From contig JAFAGU010000095.1 in the NCBI GenBank assembly GCA_019237595.1, positions 1-8,053 on the forward strand: a DNA stretch of 8,053 bases. Direction: 5' to 3'. Origin of the DNA: Betaproteobacteria bacterium. Lineage in GTDB: Bacteria > Pseudomonadota > Gammaproteobacteria > Burkholderiales > SG8-39. Below the pieces are notes generated by a model, which saw only the letters and a list, made by a program, of their open reading frames with translations, had not been told where the DNA came from and did no database searches. Numbering within the stretch: the stretch's first letter is position 1; every line of letters starts with the position of its first letter. The position numbers and the translations under genes are program-made. Shown here piece by piece: positions 1 to 5,778 of this stretch.

Positions 1-1
1 G

Positions 2-724
2 GGGAACGGCCGCGCGAGCGCCGTGCGCCTCGCGCAGGAAGGCGCCCAGGTGCTGGGCGTGGACCTCGACAAGGCGAGGCTCGAGGAGACTCTCTCGCAT
101 CACGCCGAGATCGCGCCGTACCTGTGCGATCTCACGGACTCCGCCGCGGTGCTGAAAATGGCGAAGCACTGCCTCGACGTGTACGGCCGGATCGACGTGC
201 TTGTGAACAACGTGGGCGGCTCTGCTCCTGGCGGCCCGGTGGAGATGGACGAGGCGACCTGGGACAAGCAGCTCGCCTACAACGCGAAGACGGTGTTCCT
301 CGCGTGCAAGCACGTCCTTCCGATCATGGAGCGCCAGGGCGGCGGCGCGATCGTCAACGTCGCCTCGACCTCCGGCCTGCGCTGGACGGGCTCGGCGCAG
401 GTCGCCTACGCCGCTTCGAAGGCGGGCGTCATCCAGCTCTCGCGAGTGCTTGCCGTGCAATACGCCGCGAAGGGCATCCGCGTGAACTGCGTCGTGCCGG
501 GGCAGCTCCACACGCCCATGGTCGAGGCGCGCCTCGCGAGCCAGCGCGCGGGCGGCGACGTCGGCAAGCTCCTCGAGCAGCGGCAGAGGCGCATCCCGCT
601 CGGCTTCGCCGGCGACGGGCGCGACACGGCGGCCGCGATTGCCTTCCTCGCTTCCGACGAAGCGCGCTTCGTCACCGGCACCGAGATCGTCGTCGATGGA
701 GGAATGACGGCGCGATGCGACTGA
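2..724 (+). CDS. SDR-family NAD(P)-dependent oxidoreductase, 5'-truncated by window edge
   Basis: A classical short-chain dehydrogenase/reductase, a cytosolic enzyme interconverting an alcohol and a ketone with NAD(P)(H). The reading frame is open from base 2, and its first residues, GNGRASAV, are the end of the glycine-rich Rossmann motif (TGxxxGxG). The gene therefore starts upstream, and the GTG at 23 is an internal valine. About 240 residues are visible of the usual 250-260. Counting from the first visible codon, the NNVGG motif is at 69-73, the structural Asn of YNAK at 94, the catalytic Ser in NVASTSG at 122, and Tyr136 and Lys140 form YxxxK (Tyr codon 407-409). The C-terminal FVTGTEIVVDGG motif is intact. 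The last 10 bases overlap the start of the binding-protein gene, so the two are probably translated together. The substrate cannot be told. The family call is secure. Confidence 0.95.
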   Translation, partial: GNGRASAVRLAQEGAQVLGVDLDKARLEETLSHHAEIAPYLCDLTDSAAVLKMAKHCLDVYGRIDVLVNNVGGSAPGGPVEMDEATWDKQLAYNAKTVFLACKHVLPIMERQGGGAIVNVASTSGLRWTGSAQVAYAASKAGVIQLSRVLAVQYAAKGIRVNCVVPGQLHTPMVEARLASQRAGGDVGKLLEQRQRRIPLGFAGDGRDTAAAIAFLASDEARFVTGTEIVVDGGMTARCD

Positions 725-1677
725 GGCGGGCGCTTCTCCTCCTTCTCGTCGCGATCGCCGGCGCCGCAAGCGCGCAGCCCTACCCTTCGAGGCCGGTGAA
801 GCTCGTGATCGGCTTCCCGCCCGGCGGCCCCTCGGACATCTTCGGCCGGCCGTTCGCGGCCGCGCTCTCCCGCGAGCTCGGGCAAACGGTATTCGTCGAG
901 AACAAGGCCGGCGCCGGCGGCGTGCTCGGCATGGACATCGTCGCGAAGGCGCCGCCCGACGGGTACACGCTCGGCCTCAACAACCAGGGCGCCGTGGCGA
1001 TGGCGCCGTATTCCATGGCGCAGATGCCGTTCAACCCGAACCGCGACCTCGCGCTCGTCAGCACGGTCGTCAAGGTGCCGGAAGTGCTCGTCGTGCATCC
1101 CTCGCTCGGCGTGTTGACCTTCGAGGAGCTGCTCGCAGCCGCGCGGAAGAGTCCCGGCAGGATCAATTACGGCTCGGCCGGCGCGGGCGGCATCACGCAT
1201 CTCGCAGGCGAGCTCCTCAAGGCCGAAGCGAAGGTCGATCTCGTGCACGTTCCTTACAAGGGCGCGGCGCCCGCGGTGGGCGACCTCCTCGGCGGCCAGG
1301 TGCAGATGGGCATCTTCGACGTTCCGATCGTGCTTCCGCACGTGAAGTCGGGGAAGCTCAAGGCGCTCGCCGTCACGACGGCGCGCCGCGTTCCGGCGCT
1401 GCCGGAGGTTCCGACCACCGCGGAGCTCGGCTATCCGAACGTGAATTCCGACAACTGGTACGGGCTCGTCGTCCCCGCCGGCACGCCGGCGGAGATCGTC
1501 AAGCGCCTGCACTCGGCCGCGGCGGCTGCGCTGCGCTCGAAGGAAGTCGACGAGCAGTACGCCAAGGTGGGCGGCATTCCCTTTCCCTCGACGCCCGAGG
1601 AGTATCGCGAGTTCCTTTCCGGCGAGCAGGCGAAGTGGAGCCGCATCATCAAGGCGATCGGCTTCAAGGAGGACTAG
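715..1677 (+). CDS. Bug/TctC-family tripartite tricarboxylate transporter substrate-binding protein
   Basis: A periplasmic solute receptor of the Bug (TctC) family, which captures mostly carboxylated or aromatic compounds, normally for a TctA/TctB permease. The protein has 320 residues, the usual family length. Residues 1-20 form a signal peptide (MRLRR, a leucine-rich core, cleavage near ASA|Q). The mature protein opens with the family hallmark YPSRPVKLVIGFPPGG (23-38), then PDGYTL (81-86), INYGSAGAGGITHLAGELL (150-168), VPYKGAAPAVGDLLGGQVQM (179-198) and EVPTTAELGYPNV (231-243). The start at 715 is chosen because it puts the signal peptide at the N-terminus; open frame continues upstream only as a shadow of the SDR gene. 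GGAGGA at 698-703 is a plausible ribosome site. No TctA or TctB gene is in view, so it may be one of the many orphan Bug proteins that borrow a permease. The ligand is unknown; the SDR neighbour suggests it belongs to the same catabolic pathway. Confidence 0.95.
   Translation: MRLRRALLLLLVAIAGAASAQPYPSRPVKLVIGFPPGGPSDIFGRPFAAALSRELGQTVFVENKAGAGGVLGMDIVAKAPPDGYTLGLNNQGAVAMAPYSMAQMPFNPNRDLALVSTVVKVPEVLVVHPSLGVLTFEELLAAARKSPGRINYGSAGAGGITHLAGELLKAEAKVDLVHVPYKGAAPAVGDLLGGQVQMGIFDVPIVLPHVKSGKLKALAVTTARRVPALPEVPTTAELGYPNVNSDNWYGLVVPAGTPAEIVKRLHSAAAAALRSKEVDEQYAKVGGIPFPSTPEEYREFLSGEQAKWSRIIKAIGFKED
1674..1677. other. Shared CTAG forming the stop codons of two convergent genes
   Basis: The palindrome CTAG supplies TAG on the plus strand (1675-1677), ending the Bug gene, and TAG on the minus strand (1676-1674), ending the cyclase gene. 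The two coding regions overlap by four bases, and neither has downstream space for a hairpin terminator outside the opposite gene. Confidence 0.95.
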
Positions 1678-3326
1678 GCCGCCGCGGGCACTTCCTGGAG
1701 CGCGAGGAACTGCACCGACTGCGTCTTGCCCTTCACCGCCGCCTCGTGGAAGCTCCGCCCGGCGAGGTCGAGCCCCGCGACCTCGGCGGCGCGCCGCGAG
1801 ATCACGATCGTGCAGTTGTAGTCCTTGGTGAGGCTCTCGAGCCGCGCCGCCGTGTTCACCGTGTCGCCGATGGCGGTGACGATCATCGAGCGCGGCGGCC
1901 CCATCATGCCGACGATCGCCTCGCTGTAGTGGATGCCGATGCCGATCTGCAGCGGATGCGGCAGCTCGTGGCGAAGCTCGCGGTTCAGCTGCTCCACCCG
2001 CATGAGCATCTCGCGCGCGCCGCGCAGCGCATCGGCGGGCCCGACGGCCGGATCGTCGGCCTCCAGCCCGTAAAGCGCCATCAGCCCGTCGCCGGTGAAC
2101 TGTGAATAATGTCCCCGCGTGGCCTGGATCGCCCGGTTCATCTCGAGGAAGAAGCGGTTCAGGATGAAGAGCACGTCGTAGGGAAGCTTCGCCTCGCCGA
2201 GCCGCGTGGAGCCGCGCAGGTCGACGAACATCACGGTGACGAGCCGCTCGCTTCCCTCGAGGCCGCCGCGCACGTAGCCGTCCGCGGCCGTGGCGTCGGC
2301 CGCGAGGAGCGGCGTCACGGAAAGCTCCGCGGTCGGCCGCACCTGGCACGCGAGGCGGATGCCATGCGTCGCGCCGATCCGCGCGAGCGCCTGGGCCTCG
2401 AGCGGCCCCGCCGGCGGCAGCGATTCGAGGCCGCGGCTCACGTGCACGCGACAGGTGGTGCAGCGCGCGCGGCCGCCGCAGACGGAGGCGTGCGGGATTC
2501 CGTGGTCTCGCAGGAGCTCGAGCACGGTCGCGCCGTCGACGATGGGCACGCGCTGGCCGGAGGCGTGCGTGAGGATCGGCGGCTCGCGGCGCTCGTGGAG
2601 CCAGCGGCGCACGCGCCGCGCGACGAGCACGAATCCGACGAGCCCGAGGTGGACTAGCGCGATGCGGCCGGCGAAGCGCGCTGAAGCCGCAATCACTTCC
2701 GGCGGCGACTTCGCTTCCTCGAACGTGCGGCCGGCGAATTCAGGATCGCGCTCCGCCTCGCGGATGAAGTGGTTGCCGGCGGCGACATACCCCGCGAGCG
2801 CGAGCGTCGGCAGCATCAGCGCCACCATCGTGAGCGCCGGACGCCAGGCCGCGTACCAGAGCTTCGTACGCAGCCAGAAGTGGATGCCGATGCAGGCATG
2901 CGCCCACACCGTGCACACGAGCGCGATCTGCAGCGCGGCGAGCGGCGGCGCGAGCACCCAGTGGCGCACGAGCACGTAGGGATACGAGGTGTCGACGTCG
3001 CTCGCGACCTCGGCGATCCTCGTGCTCGAAAGATGCATGCAAAGGAGCAGCGGAATGCACAGGCCGAGGAGCAGCTGCGTCCACTCCCAGCGCATGAGTC
3101 GGAGCGAGCGTCGCGCATAGAGCGACCAGAGCGCGTTGCCGTAGTGCACGAAGAAGGCCGTCAGGAGGAGTACCGTTCCGGCGTCGCTTCGCCAGGGGCG
3201 CATGACCGCCGCGAGGACCGACTCGGCAAAGTCCGGGGAGATGATCAGCGTCGCGTGCGCAGAGAGATGGCAGAGCACGAACGCGAGCATTACGAGGGCG
3301 CTTGCGAGCCGCAGCCGCGATCTCAT
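1674..3326 (-). CDS. CyaC-like membrane adenylate cyclase: six-helix anchor, [2Fe-2S] ferredoxin domain, class III cyclase
   Basis: A 550-residue membrane enzyme predicted to make cAMP from ATP under redox control. Residues 1-240 hold about six membrane helices (near 8-28, 48-71, 84-99, 124-152, 163-183, 216-236) with several His in or near them (H20, H24, H61, H98, H143, H149), as in diheme succinate dehydrogenase-type anchors. Residues about 250-342 form a ferredoxin domain with ligands C283, C289, C292 and C327 (C-x5-C-x2-C-x34-C, adrenodoxin-like spacing). Residues about 360-545 are the cyclase: metal-binding D369 in FVDLRGST and D413 in FTGDGLMALYG, and transition-state N491 and R495 in GDTVNTAARLES. 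The residue four before D413, usually the base-selecting Lys, is Gln409. Sinorhizobium meliloti CyaC is, from memory, a quinone-responsive diheme cyclase with a binuclear Fe-S cluster, and this protein has the same layout. It lies 19 bases after the chemoreceptor gene, with a weak GGAA ribosome site. The symbol cyaC is withheld because it is used for unrelated genes. Confidence 0.92.
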   Translation of the reverse strand: MRSRLRLASALVMLAFVLCHLSAHATLIISPDFAESVLAAVMRPWRSDAGTVLLLTAFFVHYGNALWSLYARRSLRLMRWEWTQLLLGLCIPLLLCMHLSSTRIAEVASDVDTSYPYVLVRHWVLAPPLAALQIALVCTVWAHACIGIHFWLRTKLWYAAWRPALTMVALMLPTLALAGYVAAGNHFIREAERDPEFAGRTFEEAKSPPEVIAASARFAGRIALVHLGLVGFVLVARRVRRWLHERREPPILTHASGQRVPIVDGATVLELLRDHGIPHASVCGGRARCTTCRVHVSRGLESLPPAGPLEAQALARIGATHGIRLACQVRPTAELSVTPLLAADATAADGYVRGGLEGSERLVTVMFVDLRGSTRLGEAKLPYDVLFILNRFFLEMNRAIQATRGHYSQFTGDGLMALYGLEADDPAVGPADALRGAREMLMRVEQLNRELRHELPHPLQIGIGIHYSEAIVGMMGPPRSMIVTAIGDTVNTAARLESLTKDYNCTIVISRRAAEVAGLDLAGRSFHEAAVKGKTQSVQFLALQEVPAAA

Positions 3327-3345
3327 TGCCGTTCCGGGAAGAGCG

Positions 3346-4512
3346 CTAGCGCGAGTAGCCGAGCGCCGGCGCCGGCGTCGCCGCGGGGCGGCGCTCGGCC
3401 GGCTGCACGCCGTGGTGGAGCTTGAACGCGCGGACCGCCTCGACGAGGCGCGTGGACTCCTCCTCGAACGCTGCCGCCGCGGCGCCGGTCTGCTCGACGA
3501 GCGCGGCGTTCTGCTGCGTGACGCCCTCGAGCTGCTGGATCGCGCGGCCGATCTCCTCGACGCCGGTGCTCTGCTCGGCGGAGGCGCGGGCGATCTCGCG
3601 GATGAGCTGCGACACCTCGTGCACGCTCGCCACCGCCTGCTCGATCGTCGCGGCGGCCTCGCTCACGAGCCCCGCCCCTTCCCCCACCGTGCTGCCGGAC
3701 TGGCCGGCGAGCGACTTGATCTCCTTCGCCGCGTCGCTCGTGCGCTGCGCGAGCCCGCGGACTTCCGCGGCCACCACCGCGAAGCCGCGGCCGTGCTCGC
3801 CGGCGCGCGCTGCCTCGATCGCGGCGTTGAGCGCGAGGATGTTGGTCTGGAAGGCGATGCTCTCGATGAGTGAGGTGATCTCGGCCACGCGGCGCGCCGC
3901 CCGCTCGATCTTCTGCATGGTGTCCGTGACGCGGCGCATCGATTCTGCCGCGCGGCCGGCCACGCCTGCGGCGTCGTCCGCGAGCGTGCTCGCGCGCGCG
4001 CAATGGTCGGCGTTCTGGCGCACCGTGGAGGTGAGCTGCTCGGCGCCGCTCGCCGTTTGCTCGAGCGTCGAGGCCTGCTCCTCGGTGCGCTCGGAGAGGT
4101 TCGTGTAGCCCGACGCCACCTCGCGCGCCGCGCCGGCGATGGCCTCCGCGCTCGCGTTCACCTGGCGCACGATGCCGCCTAGGCTCTCGTTCATGGCAGC
4201 GATGGCCTGCCACATGTGCTGCGCGTCCGACCCTTCGGAGCCGTGGGTGACGCGCATGCTGAGGTCGCCCATCGCGATGCGCTCGACCGTGCGGCGCACG
4301 CGCGCGAGGCCGAGCTGGCCCCACATCACCATCGATCCCACGAGATACGCCGGTATCAGGAAGAGCGCCCAGACGAGCCAGCGGGCTTCGGCGATGCGCG
4401 CCTGGCCTGCCGCATAGACGACGACGGCGAAGACGCCGACCACGATGAGCGCCCGGGTCCATGGGCCCACCAGGCTGATCAGCCTCAGGCCCGGGCCGAA
4501 AAATGCCCGCAT
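3346..4512 (-). CDS. Methyl-accepting chemotaxis protein lacking a periplasmic sensor domain
   Basis: A 388-residue chemoreceptor that would signal through CheW/CheA to the flagellar motor or a Che-like pathway. Two membrane helices (about 21-36 and 46-64) are separated by only about ten residues (QARIAEARW), so there is no periplasmic ligand domain. A short HAMP-like region (65-115, with MGDLSMRV) follows, then a long helical signalling domain. The hairpin tip is canonical (IAFQTNILALNAAIEAARAG 219-238, then EHGRGFAVVAAEVRGLAQRT). Glu/Gln-rich methylation helices lie near 141-165 and 315-342, in the Tsr-like style (ERTEEQASTLEQTAS). The C-terminus (APALGYSR) lacks the NWETF-type CheR tether. 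The reading frame stays open far upstream, antisense to the VWA gene, but the start at 4512 gives a normal N-terminus and has AGGGGAG 10 bases upstream. It is first in an operon with the cyclase, so membrane or redox sensing is plausible. A CheW/CheA partner is not in the window. Confidence 0.94.
   Translation of the reverse strand: MRAFFGPGLRLISLVGPWTRALIVVGVFAVVVYAAGQARIAEARWLVWALFLIPAYLVGSMVMWGQLGLARVRRTVERIAMGDLSMRVTHGSEGSDAQHMWQAIAAMNESLGGIVRQVNASAEAIAGAAREVASGYTNLSERTEEQASTLEQTASGAEQLTSTVRQNADHCARASTLADDAAGVAGRAAESMRRVTDTMQKIERAARRVAEITSLIESIAFQTNILALNAAIEAARAGEHGRGFAVVAAEVRGLAQRTSDAAKEIKSLAGQSGSTVGEGAGLVSEAAATIEQAVASVHEVSQLIREIARASAEQSTGVEEIGRAIQQLEGVTQQNAALVEQTGAAAAAFEEESTRLVEAVRAFKLHHGVQPAERRPAATPAPALGYSR
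4463..4492. repeat. Nested inverted repeat within the chemoreceptor start region
   Basis: AGGCTGATCAGCCT at 4472-4485 is a perfect 14-base palindrome, flanked by GGGCC (4463-4467) and GGCCC (4488-4492), which could extend a hairpin across a 4/2 internal loop. It lies inside the chemoreceptor gene, beginning 27 bases after the first base of the start codon. A 14-base palindrome is not very unlikely by chance in 8 kb, so function is uncertain. Confidence 0.5.
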
Positions 4513-4522
4513 CTCCCTTGTT

Positions 4523-4529
4523 CTCCCCT
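4523..4529 (-). promoter_or_regulatory. Ribosome binding site of the chemoreceptor gene
   Basis: On the minus strand AGGGGAG (4529-4523) lies 10 bases before the ATG at 4512. A second purine run, AAGGGAG, directly abuts the ATG and is too close to be the main site. This signal is what fixes the start inside a much longer open frame. Confidence 0.6.
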
Positions 4530-4533
4530 GGGA

Positions 4534-4562
4534 ATTCTCGCCGCGATGTCGCGCCGCGACAA
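4534..4562 (-). promoter_or_regulatory. Candidate sigma-70 promoter for the chemoreceptor-cyclase operon
   Basis: Reading the minus strand, TTGTCG (4562-4557, 4 of 6 to the -35 consensus) and GAGAAT (4539-4534, 4 of 6 to the -10) are separated by exactly 17 bases. Transcription would begin near 4527, leaving a leader of about 15 bases that holds the AGGGGAG ribosome site. I see no FliA (sigma-28) site, which many chemoreceptor genes use. The match is weak and only the spacing is ideal. Confidence 0.3.
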
Positions 4563-4586
4563 GGCCCCTGACGGAATCTCTACAAT
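4556..4586 (+). promoter_or_regulatory. Candidate promoter for the VWA gene (TACAAT -10 box)
   Basis: TACAAT at 4581-4586 matches the -10 consensus at 5 of 6 bases and stands out in very G+C-rich surroundings. The best -35 is GCGACA (4556-4561, 4 of 6), with a long spacing of 19 bases. Transcription would start near 4593-4595, only a few bases before the GTG at 4597, implying a nearly leaderless mRNA. Its -35 overlaps that of the divergent chemoreceptor promoter. Confidence 0.35.
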
Positions 4587-4596
4587 AGGCGTCGCC

Positions 4597-5769
4597 GTGC
4601 TCATCGACTTCTTCCTCAAGCTCAAGTCCCACCGCCTGCCGGTGTCGATCAAGGAGTACCTGACCCTGCTGCAAGCGATGGAAAGTAAAGTCATAGGACC
4701 GTCCATCGACGAGTTTTATTTCCTTTCGCGGGCCTCGCTCGTCAAGGACGAGGCCAACTTCGACAAGTTCGACCGCGCCTTCGCCGAGTTCTGGCAGGGC
4801 GTGGAGACGATCCCCGGCATCGAGGCGCAGATCCCGCTCGAGTGGCTGCTCAAGCAGGTGGAGCTCACGCTCAGCGACGAGGAGAAGAAGGAGATCCAGG
4901 CCCTCGGCGGCTGGGAGAAGCTCATGGAGACGCTGAAGCAGCGCCTCGAGGAGCAGAAGGGCCGCCACCAGGGCGGCAACAAGTGGATCGGCACCGGCGG
5001 CACCTCGCCCTTCGGCGCGTACGGCTACAACCCCGAGGGCATCCGCATCGGCCAGGAAAAGGGCCGCAACCGCAGCGCCGTCAAGGTCTGGGACCAGCGC
5101 GAGTACCGCAACCTCGACGACTCGGTCGAGCTCGGCACACGCAACATCAAGGTCGCGCTTCGCCGCCTGCGGAAGTTCGCCCGCGAAGGCGCGCCCGACG
5201 AATTCGATCTGGAAACGACGATTGGTCAGACAGCCAGGAAAGCGTATCTGGACATCCACATGCGCCCGGAGCGCCGGAACGCCATCAAGGTCCTGATGCT
5301 CATGGACATCGGCGGCACGATGGACGACCACATCAAGCTCGCCGAGGAGCTCTTCAGCGCCGCCAAGACCGAGTTCAAGCACCTCGAGTTCTTCTACTTC
5401 CACAACTGCCTCTACGACTTCGTGTGGAAGGACAACCGCCGTCGCCACAGCGAGCGCACCCGCACCTGGGACCTCCTCCACAAGTACGCGCACGACTACA
5501 AGGTGATCTTCGTCGGCGACGCGACCATGAGCCCCTACGAGATCCTCCAGCCCGGGGGCTCCGTCGAATACTTCAACGAGGAGCCCGGCGCCGCCTGGCT
5601 CAAGCGCTTCGTCGACGTCTACCCGAAATGCATCTGGCTCAACCCCGAGCCCGAGGAAATCTGGAACTACCGCCAGTCGATCGGCATCATCAAGGAGCTG
5701 ATGAACGGCCGGATGTACCCGACGACCCTCGGCGGTCTCGAGCGCGCGATGAAGGTGCTGGCGAAGTAG
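4597..5769 (+). CDS. CoxE-type VWA domain-containing protein
   Basis: A cytosolic protein of the VWA_CoxE-like group, usually paired with a MoxR-type AAA+ ATPase and thought to help protein or metal-centre assembly; its own role here is unknown. With the GTG start it has 390 residues. The N-terminus LIDFFLKLKSHRLPVSIKEY (2-21) is the family's usual beginning. A charged helical region (about 45-125) and a Gly-rich segment (about 126-150, GGNKWIGTGGTSPFGAYGY) follow. The C-terminal VWA-like domain starts at IKVLMLMDIGGTMDDH (230-245), and YFHNCLY (267-273), VIFVGDATMSPYEI (303-316) and IWLNPEP (346-352) are conserved-looking. The MIDAS motif DxSxS reads D237-I-G-G-T241, with Gly for the first Ser. 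An in-frame ATG at 4546 would add 17 residues, but that stretch holds TCT, ACA and ATA codons, rare in this DNA, and a candidate -10 box. No MoxR gene adjoins it. Confidence 0.88.
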   Translation: MLIDFFLKLKSHRLPVSIKEYLTLLQAMESKVIGPSIDEFYFLSRASLVKDEANFDKFDRAFAEFWQGVETIPGIEAQIPLEWLLKQVELTLSDEEKKEIQALGGWEKLMETLKQRLEEQKGRHQGGNKWIGTGGTSPFGAYGYNPEGIRIGQEKGRNRSAVKVWDQREYRNLDDSVELGTRNIKVALRRLRKFAREGAPDEFDLETTIGQTARKAYLDIHMRPERRNAIKVLMLMDIGGTMDDHIKLAEELFSAAKTEFKHLEFFYFHNCLYDFVWKDNRRRHSERTRTWDLLHKYAHDYKVIFVGDATMSPYEILQPGGSVEYFNEEPGAAWLKRFVDVYPKCIWLNPEPEEIWNYRQSIGIIKELMNGRMYPTTLGGLERAMKVLAK

Positions 5770-5778
5770 GTCTGTTCT

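Noticed and set aside
23..25. GTG as the start of the SDR gene
   Set aside because: The seven in-frame codons before it encode the end of the Rossmann glycine motif, so the gene begins outside the window.
124..714. Plus-strand open frame upstream of and in frame with the Bug gene
   Set aside because: It is the +2 shadow of the SDR gene; the signal peptide defines the start at 715.
406..2349. A 647-codon minus-strand open frame antisense to the SDR and Bug genes and out of frame with the cyclase
   Set aside because: Its Arg/Ala/Gly-rich, low-complexity composition is typical of a G+C-rich shadow, and the real genes on both strands have clear family motifs.
4513..5493. Upstream extension of the chemoreceptor open frame across the antisense of the VWA gene
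   Set aside because: The added residues match no chemoreceptor feature and mirror VWA codons; the ATG at 4512 has a good ribosome site and a normal N-terminus.
5770..5778. Possible bidirectional terminator between the VWA and binding-protein genes
   Set aside because: Only nine bases are available and no inverted repeat with a T run spans the junction.
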